Of a DNA stretch of 64,000 nucleotides, positions 43,255-52,330 are shown piece after piece; the first letter of the stretch is position 1, and each line of letters opens with the position of its first letter. The notes under the pieces were generated by a model. The model was not told where the DNA came from. It saw only the letters and a list, made by a program, of their open reading frames with translations, and ran no database searches. This stretch comes from Haliea sp. (lineage in GTDB: Bacteria; Pseudomonadota; Gammaproteobacteria; Pseudomonadales; Halieaceae), in the NCBI GenBank assembly GCA_024642245.1, contig JAHEBM010000005.1, positions 42,170 through 106,169 of the forward strand, read 5' to 3'. Position numbers and translations under genes: made by a program.

Positions 43255-43641
43255 ATGCCCACAGATTTGGAAAAAGGTCTTGAAGTGTTTGAAGAGATGC
43301 TGCCGCCGGAGATCAGTGCAAACGTAAGACAGTCTCTGGACGACAAAAGCTTTGGCGCCGAGCGGGCCCGGCTCTCGCTGGAGTTCGTATTTGGCAAGTT
43401 GTGGAGTAGGCCGGACCTGGACAGGCGTTCCAGAAGCCTGGTGACGCTCGGCATCCTGGTTGCCCAGGGGCAAACCGAGGAACTGAAAGTCCATGTACTC
43501 AACGCCGTTCGCAACGGTCTCTCGGTCAGGGAAATCGAGGAAGTGCTTTATCACAGCGTGGCTTATGTCGGCTTTCCTGCCTGCAACAAGGCGACCCGGG
43601 CTGCAGCTGAGGCCTTGAAGCAAGCCGGGCTCATTGAATAG
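43255..43641 (+). CDS. Carboxymuconolactone decarboxylase-like protein, short form
   Basis: 128 residues from ATG 43255, preceded by GGAG nine bases upstream. The single CMD domain carries RSRSLVTLGILVAQGQTEEL, VHVLNAVRNGLSVREIEEVL and YHSVAYVGFPACNKATRAA. Members decarboxylate gamma-carboxymuconolactone or act as small-ring isomerases or decarboxylases. Cys appears near the end in P-A-C-N rather than as an AhpD C-x-x-C pair. Second such protein in this operon-like run. ATG 43219 gives a 12-residue extension and cannot be excluded. Confidence 0.87.
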   Translation: MPTDLEKGLEVFEEMLPPEISANVRQSLDDKSFGAERARLSLEFVFGKLWSRPDLDRRSRSLVTLGILVAQGQTEELKVHVLNAVRNGLSVREIEEVLYHSVAYVGFPACNKATRAAAEALKQAGLIE

Positions 43642-43679
43642 CAAATCCGTCCCGCCGGAACATCATCTACGGACACAGC

Positions 43680-44360
43680 TCAACTTGCTGCGCTTTGAAT
43701 CACGCCCTCTGCAGCCAGTTGCTCAACAAGCGGCCGGATAACCCGGGTCCAGACCGCATAGCCTTTTTCATTCATATGAACGCCGTCGAAGGTGAAGAGT
43801 TCTGCCCGGGTTTCGCCCGCGGCGTTTAGCATCGATGGTCCGATATCGACATAGCGACATCCCGGGTGGCTCTCGCAGAAACCCTCGATCATATGGTTGG
43901 CTCGCTGCATCTCCGGCCAGTGCTTCTTTCGCCCCTTTGCGGGCTTGATTGAAATATAGTAAATGGGAGTATCCGGCAGCATTTGGTGAACGTGCTGGCA
44001 GAACATGCGGAAGTTTTCATAAACCTCCTCGGCGGAGTGCTTGCGGGTCAACCAGAGCCCGGCGATATCGTTTTCCCCTGCATACAGGAAAATTGCAACA
44101 GGTCGGTGAGGTAATATGATGTCGTCGGCATAGTGGAGCACCTGGTGAATCATGGAACCGCCAAAACCACGGTTGACCACGGGGTAGGGCGCCATATCCT
44201 GTTCCAGTGTGTCCCAAAAGCGAATGCTGGAACTGCCGGTAAACAGCACTCCACCAGGCAATGGCGGCTTGCGCTTGTCCTCGCGGCGGAATTTCTCGAT
44301 GGCAAAGCGCCACAGCAAGGGGTCGTTCTGGTACAAATCCTTGAGTATTTTTCTTAGCAT
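43680..44360 (-). CDS. SGNH/GDSL-type hydrolase
   Basis: 226 residues from ATG 44360 (44393 is an alternative). The four SGNH blocks are in place: nucleophile Ser in VLFTGSSSIRFWD, Gly in RGFGGSMIHQ, Asn in FLYAGENDIAG and Asp/His in TFDGVHMNEKGYAVW. These esterases or lipases have a flavodoxin-like fold without a classical elbow. No signal peptide after the ATG, so it is probably cytosolic. It converges with the short CMD-like gene across 38 bases. Confidence 0.9.
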   Translation of the reverse strand: MLRKILKDLYQNDPLLWRFAIEKFRREDKRKPPLPGGVLFTGSSSIRFWDTLEQDMAPYPVVNRGFGGSMIHQVLHYADDIILPHRPVAIFLYAGENDIAGLWLTRKHSAEEVYENFRMFCQHVHQMLPDTPIYYISIKPAKGRKKHWPEMQRANHMIEGFCESHPGCRYVDIGPSMLNAAGETRAELFTFDGVHMNEKGYAVWTRVIRPLVEQLAAEGVIQSAAS

Positions 44361-44612
44361 CGCTATACCGAACCCTACTCCCTGTCGCTTCAACTGAAGC
44401 CTGCAAGGATCATTCTAGTGCAGCGCCAGGCAATGACAGTACCGTCCAGATCAAGAAACTGGTGATATCCTGGTCATCGGGTTCGCTGTCGATAATCCGC
44501 TAACCGGTTTTGCTGAATCGAACGCGTGTTTACCGCAAGTTTAGTATCGGGTTTTTGCCCTTGATCCGGAGAAACGTCACATCCACAAGCCTGTCATCGG
44601 GACATGTAAAGA

Positions 44613-45791
44613 TTAACGCACCGCGTCGATCGCTTCCTGGATTATCGGGATCAGCTGCTCGATTACCCCGCCGGAACCTTTACTACCGGCAGATCCGGTA
44701 TACTCTTCAAAAAAAACCACTCCGCCGTACTGTCGTTCAACATCGACCCAGGAAACGGAGCCGTAGAATCCCGGATCCACGTAAAGGTAGACGCTGCCAC
44801 CATCCTTCGGGGGAACAATCCACCAGCCCATACCATAGCCCAGCCCGCTGCCCAAGGCGCCCGCGCCTTCTCCCGTCGTGCGCTGCTCACGCATAAAGGC
44901 GACGGCTTCGCGCGTAAGCACCTGCTTTTCGCCGCAGGCCCCATCGTTGAGATGCAGTGAAATAATCCTGGCGTAGTCTTCCAGGTTACTGATCATCCCG
45001 CCCTCCATGCTTGGATTGTCCAGGCCTACCAGGCTGTCGGGATTACCGTCCCAGCTTGCGGGTGCGTAAAGAAGGTTGCCGTACCGCGCCAGCTCTATCC
45101 CGCAGGGTTCGGCTATGTACTGGTCCCATAGCTGGGCCCAGGTTCCACCACCCACCAACTCGGCGACACCACCGGATAACTGCCACTGACTGCCACCGTA
45201 GTCGAACGCGGAATTAGCCGGCTTGCTGGGTAAATTCGGCAGTGGCGTGGTAAATATGGTCTCCGCGCATGCCTGCAAACTGCCTATCGGACTGTACTGG
45301 CAGATGTGAGACGCGTAGTCAGCGGGACGGGTGAACTGATACTGCAACCCGGGAATGCCTGAGCGGTTCGACAACAGGTGCTCGGTTGTAATGGCGGGGT
45401 CCCATACCCCAAGCCAGGGCAGGTAATTCACGATCGGCTGCCGGATATCGAAATCCACATTGGCATCATCCCCGTCGAGGGCCATCAGCACCATCACGGT
45501 TGGCACCTTGCTGGTGGAGGCCAGCAGCACAACGGAATCCACTGTCTGGTTACCGAAAGCGACCTTGTGAATGATACCGCGCTTCTTGTCCACGATAGCC
45601 ATAGAGCCACCCGGGAAAAGCTCCTCGGCGGCAACGAACTCTTCGAGCCAGGCATCGGCCGCGGTGAAATCCGGCTCCACTTGCAGCGGCCCCACGATGG
45701 GCGCGACGTTGTTGCCATTATCGCTACAAGCCGCAATTAAAATACAGGGTATCAACAGGAGTAGGTTCGGTATTTTTTTCAAATTTGTCAT
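44613..45791 (-). CDS. Serine-beta-lactamase/penicillin-binding-like lipoprotein hydrolase
   Basis: 392 residues from ATG 45791 (45800 possible). Lipobox ILIAAC near residue 22 makes it a lipoprotein. The class C-type S-x-x-K motif STSK is seen near residue 90, and the Y-x-N position is YGG in FDYGGSQWQLSGG. The third motif region is GYGMGWWIVPPKDGGS. The variation in the second motif suggests an esterase or peptidase rather than a true beta-lactamase. It lies downstream of the HK gene in the same direction but 250 bases away. Confidence 0.85.
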   Translation of the reverse strand: MTNLKKIPNLLLLIPCILIAACSDNGNNVAPIVGPLQVEPDFTAADAWLEEFVAAEELFPGGSMAIVDKKRGIIHKVAFGNQTVDSVVLLASTSKVPTVMVLMALDGDDANVDFDIRQPIVNYLPWLGVWDPAITTEHLLSNRSGIPGLQYQFTRPADYASHICQYSPIGSLQACAETIFTTPLPNLPSKPANSAFDYGGSQWQLSGGVAELVGGGTWAQLWDQYIAEPCGIELARYGNLLYAPASWDGNPDSLVGLDNPSMEGGMISNLEDYARIISLHLNDGACGEKQVLTREAVAFMREQRTTGEGAGALGSGLGYGMGWWIVPPKDGGSVYLYVDPGFYGSVSWVDVERQYGGVVFFEEYTGSAGSKGSGGVIEQLIPIIQEAIDAVR

Positions 45792-45960
45792 ATATTCCAT
45801 CGCGTCTTACTTATATTTATCTGTCCGGGAAGAATTTTAAACCCCGAAGACAGCTCAGAGCAGTCTTCATGGGCACCATGCCCAAAAACGCGCGTGTTTT
45901 CAATATTAATCGACACCCAGCACAGTGGCACTCGCAGAAAGACTGTCACCGGGGGGCACA

Positions 45961-45998
45961 ACCGCTGTCGCTGGCAATGCCGGGGAATTGACAGCGGT
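45961..45998 (-). terminator. Hairpin after the two-component operon
   Basis: ACCGCTGTC (45961-45969) pairs perfectly with GACAGCGGT (45990-45998) around a 20-base loop, 40 bases after the histidine kinase stop. No T-run follows, so it is a weak terminator or mRNA-end structure. Confidence 0.35.
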
Positions 45999-46037
45999 GC
46001 TACCAAGCATGGGGCTGTGTAACAAAGTCCCGCGGAC

Positions 46038-47420
46038 TCAGGCCTTCCTGAAAATAACCCGGGCACAGAAGCCCGTGCCATCCGGCCCGGGCCCCACCGC
46101 GAAACTGGCCCGGTGTTGATCGACAATACCGCTGACGATCGACAGGCCCAGTCCCGCACCCGTGGCCGCACTGCCCGGAACCCGATAGAAGCGTTCGACA
46201 ATACGCGGGTATTCGTCGGGCGGCAGAGCCCTGCACTCATTGCATATCTGCAGGCAAACGCCATCTTTTTCGACCAGTTCGATACGAACAACGGAACTAT
46301 CAAGGGCATAGCGAAACGCGTTTTCCAGCAGGTTGCGCAACAGAATCGCCAGGGTTTGCGCGTTGCCCCTGACAAACAATTCATCGCCGTCTTCAAGTGC
46401 AACCGACAGTCCACGCCCCGCCGCCAGATGGGCGGTTTCGGCAAGCACCTCTACCAGTAGGGCACGCAGTCCGACGGAAGCCAAAGGTAAGGGCGCCTGG
46501 GGATCTACCCTCGCCAGTGTCAGTAGCTGTTCTACCGTGTGACTGGCGCGGTCCACGCGCTGGGCAATACGGGCCAGCATCTCGTTGCCAGGCTCACCCC
46601 GCAACTGCCGCTGGCACAGTTGGACTTCTGTCTTGATAGCGGCCAGTGGCGTGAGCAACTCGTGCGCTGCATTGGCAGTGAATCGCCGCTCCCCCTCCAG
46701 GGCAAATTCCAGGCGTCGTATGAGTTTGTTGATTGCCGCAACCACACCTGCCACTTCTGCAGGTACATTTTGCGCCAGCAGGGGTTCAAGCTGGCCCGGC
46801 TTGCGCCGGGAGAGCTGCCTCTCGAGCTTTTCGAGTGGCAGCAGTCCACGGCTCACGCCCAGGTACAGCACGGCGATAGTCAATGGCAGCACGAAAAGCA
46901 GAGGCAACAGTTCCCTTGTCAGCGTTCGCAACAGGGTTCGACGGGCCGCGCCGTACTCCACCGCGACGCTGATCCACAGGCCACTGACCTCGTCATAATG
47001 CGTCAGTACGCGCCAGTTGGAACTGTCCTGCTTGACCTCAAAATAGGTGAAGCCATCGGACACGGGGGTTTCAAATTGTGGCGAACCTGCCAACATGGCT
47101 ATCAGTTCCCCGTTTAACCAGATATTTACCGCGGGTTCCATGCCGTGTCCCCCGGCGCCTTCGACCACCATGGGGCGCGCTCGCAGCTGCTCAAGCGAAT
47201 TCCCGCTCCAACTTTCATAAAGCGGCAGACCCTCGTCGATCTGCCGGGCAAAAACACGCGATATATAGGTCACAAGATGCAAATACTGCTGCAGTTGACG
47301 GTCAACCTGGTCCTGCAGCGCTTCGCCTGCGGAAAAGAACGTGGCCGTTGCCGATGCCAGCCACACAAAAATCGTCGGACCCAGCAGGATCCAGATAAGC
47401 CGCTGCTTCAGCGAGGTCAT
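46038..47420 (-). CDS. Sensor histidine kinase, QseC-like, with a non-canonical ATP-binding box
   Basis: 460 residues: two membrane helices (about 7-28 and 165-185) flank a periplasmic sensor region, then come a HAMP-like linker, the dimerisation H-box FTANAAHELLTPLAAIKTEV (His near 250) and the ATPase domain with N-box LRNLLENAFRYAL and G2 box GAGLGLSIVSG. The G1 box, normally D-x-G-x-G, reads ICNECRALPPDEYPRIVERF (Asn for Asp, no paired Gly). The start overlaps the response regulator stop by one base. Signal unknown. Confidence 0.9.
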   Translation of the reverse strand: MTSLKQRLIWILLGPTIFVWLASATATFFSAGEALQDQVDRQLQQYLHLVTYISRVFARQIDEGLPLYESWSGNSLEQLRARPMVVEGAGGHGMEPAVNIWLNGELIAMLAGSPQFETPVSDGFTYFEVKQDSSNWRVLTHYDEVSGLWISVAVEYGAARRTLLRTLTRELLPLLFVLPLTIAVLYLGVSRGLLPLEKLERQLSRRKPGQLEPLLAQNVPAEVAGVVAAINKLIRRLEFALEGERRFTANAAHELLTPLAAIKTEVQLCQRQLRGEPGNEMLARIAQRVDRASHTVEQLLTLARVDPQAPLPLASVGLRALLVEVLAETAHLAAGRGLSVALEDGDELFVRGNAQTLAILLRNLLENAFRYALDSSVVRIELVEKDGVCLQICNECRALPPDEYPRIVERFYRVPGSAATGAGLGLSIVSGIVDQHRASFAVGPGPDGTGFCARVIFRKA

Positions 47421-48076
47421 CAGGCCCTGATGCGGTATCCGACACCGCGCATGGTTTCTATCACCTCACTGCCAAATCGTTTGCGCAATCTGGATATGTA
47501 GACCTCGACGGTATTGGATCCCACCTCCTCTCCCCAGCTGTAAATACCTTCTTCAAGACGCTGGCGCGATACAAATCGCCCGGCGCGGCGCATCAGGATT
47601 TCCAGGATGGCAAACTCCCGGGAGGTGAGATCCTGGCTTTCACCGTCGACCAACACATGTCGCTCCACCGGATCTAAAGAGATGCCGGCCACTTCGAGGT
47701 AGCTGGCCCTGTTACCGGTGTGGCGCCGCAGCAGGGAACGGATCCTCGCGAACATCTCGTCCATCTCGAAAGGTTTGGTAAGATAATCATCCGCCCCGGC
47801 ATCCAGGCCCTCGACCTTGTCTTCCAGGGTATTTCGGGCGGTCAGGAGCAGGACGGGCAGCGTGTGTTTATCGGCACGCAACTGTCGCAGAATCTGCAGG
47901 CCAGGCACTCCCGGCAGGCCAAGGTCCAGCACCAGAAGGTCATAGGGGGTTGCGCCCAACGCAGCTCGAACGGGTTCTCCGCTATGCAGCCAGTCCACGG
48001 CGTACTGTTCCAACCGCAGTGCCGCCTCCAGGGACTCACCCAGTTGCAGATCATCTTCAACCAGCAGTACGCGCAA
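47420..48076 (-). CDS. OmpR/QseB-type response regulator
   Basis: 218 residues from the TTG at 48076, since MRVLLVEDDLQLGES is the standard start and the longer frame (ATG 48145) adds 23 residues without family similarity. Receiver: acidic pair in VEDD, phosphorylation Asp in DLLVLDLGLPG near residue 51, Thr in LLTARNTLED and Lys in YLTKPFEMDEM. The winged-helix DNA-binding part shows LTSREFAILEILMRRAG and NTVEVYISRLRKRFG. It is the first gene of the pair and likely autoregulates. The TTG would lower translation relative to ATG. Confidence 0.93.
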   Translation of the reverse strand: MRVLLVEDDLQLGESLEAALRLEQYAVDWLHSGEPVRAALGATPYDLLVLDLGLPGVPGLQILRQLRADKHTLPVLLLTARNTLEDKVEGLDAGADDYLTKPFEMDEMFARIRSLLRRHTGNRASYLEVAGISLDPVERHVLVDGESQDLTSREFAILEILMRRAGRFVSRQRLEEGIYSWGEEVGSNTVEVYISRLRKRFGSEVIETMRGVGYRIRA

Positions 48077-48488
48077 GCCGGATTTATCCTGTTTTTCCGT
48101 GAGAGTTATCCTAGGGTATACCCAGTCTCGTAAAGAAGAAACCACCCACAGAAAACGCTCGCCGTTTTCACAAAATCGGCCTTACTGACGCATGACTTAA
48201 AAAGCTTCCGGGTGGCCAGGGATACAATCACTTTTCCGCCGGCAATATCACTCCGGGATGCATCAGCGCGGCTGATTGAAAACGAAATGGGGCTTCACAA
48301 AGAAGCCGGAACCCGCCATTATCCTTGCCCGCGGTGATCGACTTACCCCTGCATACCGGCAGCAGCGGATAGAGCACGCCGGGGTAGTATCGATATCATT
48401 ACCCGCAAGCACCGGACTGGGCGGCACAAGCTGATGGCATGCAGCCTGGTCGCCCAGACGAAGAATTCGCCAGTCAGGAGAGCACTCG
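48077..48488. other. 412-base divergent intergenic region
   Basis: Lies between the response regulator (minus) and the acyl-CoA dehydrogenase (plus). The first 70 bases could be coding if the regulator used the upstream ATG 48145. Beyond that I see no long frame with protein-like composition and no clear promoter consensus. The minus frame through 48263-48817 is judged an antisense shadow. Confidence 0.5.
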
Positions 48489-49646
48489 ATGCAACTCGCA
48501 CTCACCGAAGAACAACAAATGATCGAGGCCACCGCACGGCAGTTCGCCGCAAGCGTACTGGCGCCCAGCGCAGCCGCCCTGGACGAGCACGAGGGTCGGG
48601 CCATCCTGCTTTCCAACCTGAAACAGCTGGCCCAACTCGGTTTCATGGGTCTGAATATCGAGGCGCGGTACGGCGGCACCGAGGCTGGCGTAATAGCCTT
48701 CAGTACCGCCATCACTGAGCTGGCCCGCGGCTGTGCCGCAACCGCCGTGACGGTATCCGTGACCAACATGGTGGCGGAGGTGATCCAGGCGGTGGGCAAC
48801 GAGTCCCAGAAAGCCACCTACCTCCCGCGCATCTGCAGCGGCGAGTACCCCGCGGCCGGTTTCTGCCTGACGGAAGCGGGAGCGGGGTCCGACCCCGCCG
48901 CCATGCGCACCCGGGCAGTTCGCGATGGCGATGACTGGATACTCAACGGCAGCAAAATATACATAAGCAGCGCGGAATATGCCGGTTGCTTCGTGGTCTG
49001 GGCCGTCACCGACGCTGCGAAGCCCAAGGGCAAGGGTATCTCCTGCTTTATCGTTGACAACGGCCTGCCGGGCATCGCGATAGGCAAGGCAGAGGACAAG
49101 ATGGGGCAGCGCGGTTCTGCTACCAACGTCGTTACCTTCAGTGACTGCCGGATACCTGGCACCGCCTTGCTCGGCGAGGAGTGCCAGGGCTATAAGGTAG
49201 CAGTGGGAGAGCTCGCAGGCGGGCGTATCGGTATCGGCTCTCTTGCGCTGGGCGTCGGCCTGGCGGCACTGGACTACGCCAGGGCCTATCTCGGGGAGCG
49301 GGAGCAGTTCGGCACCAAGATTGGCACATTCCAGGGCCTGCAATGGATGCTGGCCGATCGCTATACGGAACTGGAAGCGGCCCGCCTGTTGCTGATGCAG
49401 GCCGCCTGGAACAAACAACAGGGGCTGGCATTCGGCACCTCCGCGTCCATGGCCAAACTGTTTGCCAGCGAAAAGGCCAACGATGCCTGTTACAGCGCCT
49501 TGCAGATGATGGGCGGGGCGGGCTATATCCGCGAGTATCCGCTGGAGCGGATGGCCCGCGATGTGCGCATCACCACCATATACGAGGGTACCAGCGAAAT
49601 ACAGCGGGTCATTATTGCCCGGGACCTGTTGCAGGGCTACCTGTAA
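48489..49646 (+). CDS. Acyl-CoA dehydrogenase
   Basis: 385 residues, the standard length. FAD/substrate motifs: GFCLTEAGAGSDPAAMRTRA, WILNGSKIYISSAEYAGCF, REQFGTKIGTFQGLQWMLAD and QMMGGAGYIREYPLERMARD. The active-site region IYEGTSEIQRVIIARDLL carries the conserved catalytic Glu before G-T. It oxidises acyl-CoA to enoyl-CoA and passes electrons to ETF. Probably a mid-chain or short-branched substrate; specificity cannot be read. Alone between the regulator and the phosphoesterase. Confidence 0.95.
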   Translation: MQLALTEEQQMIEATARQFAASVLAPSAAALDEHEGRAILLSNLKQLAQLGFMGLNIEARYGGTEAGVIAFSTAITELARGCAATAVTVSVTNMVAEVIQAVGNESQKATYLPRICSGEYPAAGFCLTEAGAGSDPAAMRTRAVRDGDDWILNGSKIYISSAEYAGCFVVWAVTDAAKPKGKGISCFIVDNGLPGIAIGKAEDKMGQRGSATNVVTFSDCRIPGTALLGEECQGYKVAVGELAGGRIGIGSLALGVGLAALDYARAYLGEREQFGTKIGTFQGLQWMLADRYTELEAARLLLMQAAWNKQQGLAFGTSASMAKLFASEKANDACYSALQMMGGAGYIREYPLERMARDVRITTIYEGTSEIQRVIIARDLLQGYL

Positions 49647-49707
49647 CTTCCCGTGATGGTTGAACCATTCGGGAAACGGATATTCAATGCAACTGGACCT
49701 GTGAAGA

Positions 49708-50676
49708 ATGCCAATTCTCAGCAGACTCAAGCAAGATCCTGAACTTCATGACTACCTCATCAGGCGAGTCGGCAAGGCCCACCTGCGGTGGCGTATTGGG
49801 CTGGAGACCGAGCACAACGCCGATCGCTTTGGACAAGGTCGCACATTTTTCCATATAGAAAACTGGCGTACTGCTTCGGTTCTCATCAAATTTGCCTTGC
49901 AGATTACCGGCCTGGCCGCGCGCGGCAGGGCCAATGTTCTGGATCTGACAGTACGCCACAATGACATCGTGCTCCCGCGGCTGCCGAAAGTCTTTGATGG
50001 CTTCAGGCTGTTACAGTTGAGTGACCTGCATCTTGATTCGCTGCAGGAATTTCCCGATGCACTGGCTGAAAAGATACGAGGCCTTTCATTCGATATCTGC
50101 GTATTGACGGGCGATTACCGCTTCCTGACCCACGGCCCCTACGAAGACGCCATGCGGGGACTGGAGCAGGTATCTCGCGCTATCAGGCAGGACATTTACG
50201 CCGTTCTTGGCAACCACGACAGTATCCTGATGGTTCGAGACATCGAGGACCTGGGCATTCGACTCCTGTTGAACGAGAGCGTCGCCATTGAACGCCTGGG
50301 CCAGTTCGTCTGGCTGGCCGGAATTGACGATCCACACTATTTCTCCACCGACAACCTGGAAAAAGCTTACGAAGGCATTCCCGATGAAGCGGTTGCCTTG
50401 CTGCTTTCACACTCCCCGGAAATCTATCGTCACGCAGCCTGCGTGGGGTTCGACTTTATGATGTGCGGTCATACCCACGGCGGACAGATTTGCCTGCCCG
50501 GCGGCATTCCCCTGACCCTGAATTCCTCCGCTCCGAGGTTTACCGGCGCCGGCGCATGGTCCTATGAGCTTATGCAGGCTTACACCTCGGTAGGCACTGG
50601 CAGTTCGGTGGTGCCGGCGCGCTTCAATTGCCGACCGGAAATTACCCTGCACACACTGCGCACGGTAGAGGCTTAA
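49708..50676 (+). CDS. Calcineurin-like metallophosphoesterase (YkuE/YaeI type)
   Basis: 322 residues. The phosphoesterase signature appears in order: LQLSDLHLDSL (D-x-H), VLTGDYRFL (GD), AVLGNHDS (GNHD), LLLSHSPEIY and CGHTHGGQICLPGG (GHTHGGQ). It has the length and pattern of the YkuE/UDP-2,3-diacylglucosamine-like group that often carries a Tat or membrane anchor, but the first 95 residues here show no clear anchor; KFALQITGLAARGR may be weakly amphipathic. It converges on the CarS-like gene with 13 bases between stops. Substrate unknown. Confidence 0.92.
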   Translation: MPILSRLKQDPELHDYLIRRVGKAHLRWRIGLETEHNADRFGQGRTFFHIENWRTASVLIKFALQITGLAARGRANVLDLTVRHNDIVLPRLPKVFDGFRLLQLSDLHLDSLQEFPDALAEKIRGLSFDICVLTGDYRFLTHGPYEDAMRGLEQVSRAIRQDIYAVLGNHDSILMVRDIEDLGIRLLLNESVAIERLGQFVWLAGIDDPHYFSTDNLEKAYEGIPDEAVALLLSHSPEIYRHAACVGFDFMMCGHTHGGQICLPGGIPLTLNSSAPRFTGAGAWSYELMQAYTSVGTGSSVVPARFNCRPEITLHTLRTVEA

Positions 50677-50689
50677 GCCGGCAATGGTT

Positions 50690-51175
50690 TCAGTGGGGTC
50701 GCTTGCGGATTTTGAGAAGAAACAGCGGCTTGGAAATAACCATTTCAACCAGCATAAAGGCCAGGGGCAATAGCAGTGTGTACGACCAGTCCAGTTCCAG
50801 GGCGGAAACGGCGTAGAGCGACGGAAGAACGGACTCGGGCAACTGGTCCAGACCGATAAACCTGTCACTGGGCGGAATGCCAATTCTGCGTTTGATAAAG
50901 CTGGAGATTAAATCCCCGGCGACGACCAGGACGCCCAGGGTAAAACCAAAGCGACAACCATAACCGAAGCACCAGGCCAGGATGCACGACGTGGCCAGGG
51001 CTGCTATTACGCCACGCCAGGTCTTGGATGGGCCAAATATTGGCCGACCATCAGGCAATCGCCGACCCAGGTCAACTGGCACGCTGCCAAGTGACTGCAA
51101 AACGCGAGTCACCAGCACCGGAGCACCGTTGGTTGCCAGCAACATAAACAGCAGTTTGCCAAAAGTCTCAATCAT
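50690..51175 (-). CDS. CDP-archaeol-synthase-like (CarS/CdsA superfamily) membrane protein
   Basis: 161 residues with about four to five membrane helices. The diagnostic loop RPIFGPSKTWRGVIAAL near 44-60 and the C-terminal VAGDLISSFIKRRIGIPPSD, IGLDQLPES match the archaeal CDP-archaeol synthase/CdsA signature family. Bacterial homologues of this short form exist, so the enzyme may make a CDP-activated lipid, but the substrate need not be archaeol. Convergent with the metallophosphoesterase. Start ATG 51175. Confidence 0.85.
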   Translation of the reverse strand: MIETFGKLLFMLLATNGAPVLVTRVLQSLGSVPVDLGRRLPDGRPIFGPSKTWRGVIAALATSCILAWCFGYGCRFGFTLGVLVVAGDLISSFIKRRIGIPPSDRFIGLDQLPESVLPSLYAVSALELDWSYTLLLPLAFMLVEMVISKPLFLLKIRKRPH

Positions 51176-51398
51176 TCAGTGAGCACCGACGAAACACCCT
51201 GTATTTGGCGATTGGGTAACACAGTAACAATAGCAGAAGCGTGGTCAAAGCCCCCTCCACCGGGTCTCCCCCCGGAGCAAATCGCACCCGGGAGTTTCCT
51301 TTGTCAGTATCTCGCTATTGCCCATACTTACAAAAGGGTCGCTTTAAGCCATAATGAGCCCCTGGCCCGACCTTGCACGACAATACCGGAGACAATCA

Positions 51399-52226
51399 AT
51401 GGCAAGCACAACCATTCTCGTAGTTTACGATCCCACCCGCGACGCCCAGCCTGCTCTGGGACGGGCCGCTGCCCTGGCGCAAAGCGCCGCAGGCGCCGAT
51501 GTCAAGCTGCATGTCTATTCCTGCATTTACTCCAGGATTCCAAAATCCGAGGGTAAGGCAGCCAGGAAGGCCGAGCTGATCGCCGCCCAGGAAAAAATTG
51601 TCCAGGAGGTCGTCTCCTCGCTGGTCGACAAGAGAGTCCAGGTCACTGTCGAAGTGGAGTGGGGCAAGGACTGGTACGAGGCCATAGTGCAGGCCGCCGA
51701 TCGCATTGAGGCCGACGCGGTGTTCAAGTCCTCACATAAACGCTCAGCCAGCCAGCGCCTGCTGAATGACACCTCCGACCGAACCTTGCTACGCCAGTGT
51801 GCCTGCCCTGTTTTGCTGGTGAAGGCAGATACCGAAGCAACAGCCGCCAGTCGCACCATTCTTGCTGCGGTACAGTTTCGGGGAGAGGCGGGGACTTACG
51901 ATAAATTAAACGAGAAAATTTTGGATTTCTCCAAACGTTTACTTGCCGGTGGTGCCGTGAAAATTCACTTTATCAATGCCTACACGGAGCTGTCAGACCG
52001 CCCTGACAAGGGTCAGCTGACCCGGGCCTGCGGGGTGCCAAGCGACCAGGTTCATATCAGGATGGGCGACACCGATTCCGTCATAGTCGACCTGGCGCAG
52101 GAGCTCAATGCAGACATGGTGGTGATCGGTAACTCCGCACGTACCGGGCTCGCCGCCGTGATCAACACCAACACCGCGGAGAAGATACTCGACAAACTGG
52201 ATTGCAACCTGCTGGCAATGCCCTGA
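51399..52226 (+). CDS. Tandem universal stress protein (UspE type)
   Basis: 275 residues with two Usp domains. Domain 1 starts TTILVVYDPTRDAQPALGRA and ends CACPVLLVKADTEA (about 1-140). Domain 2 starts RTILAAVQFRGEAG and ends SARTGLAAVINTNTAEKILD. The G-2x-G-9x-G(S/T) ATP loop is not clear in either half, so it is the UspE-like nucleotide-free type. ATG 51399 is used; the 15 upstream residues in frame have no family match. It is convergent with the carboxylesterase. Confidence 0.92.
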   Translation: MASTTILVVYDPTRDAQPALGRAAALAQSAAGADVKLHVYSCIYSRIPKSEGKAARKAELIAAQEKIVQEVVSSLVDKRVQVTVEVEWGKDWYEAIVQAADRIEADAVFKSSHKRSASQRLLNDTSDRTLLRQCACPVLLVKADTEATAASRTILAAVQFRGEAGTYDKLNEKILDFSKRLLAGGAVKIHFINAYTELSDRPDKGQLTRACGVPSDQVHIRMGDTDSVIVDLAQELNADMVVIGNSARTGLAAVINTNTAEKILDKLDCNLLAMP

Positions 52227-52246
52227 CCGCCCGGCCCTGAGCCAAC

Positions 52247-52270
52247 GCCTGTCGACCACGGTCGGCAGGC
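52247..52270. terminator. Strong hairpin between convergent usp and carboxylesterase genes
   Basis: GCCTGTCGACC (52247-52257) pairs with GGTCGGCAGGC (52260-52270), an 11-bp stem with one G-U pair. It sits 20 bases after the plus gene stop and 60 before the minus gene stop. No long T-run, but it can serve both strands. Confidence 0.5.
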
Positions 52271-52330
52271 ATCGGTTGAAGCTTCACAGCAGCTGATCGA
52301 GCCCTTGGCTGGCCTGCCTCCTTAACGCGA

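Noticed and set aside
48263..48817. Minus frame with FVKPHFVFNQPR-like end near the divergent spacer
   Set aside because: Most of the frame is antisense to the acyl-CoA dehydrogenase; the end looks protein-like only over a few residues.
48474..49730. 418-codon minus frame antisense to the acyl-CoA dehydrogenase
   Set aside because: It mirrors the GC-rich codon pattern of a strong plus-strand gene and shows no domain; a shadow frame.
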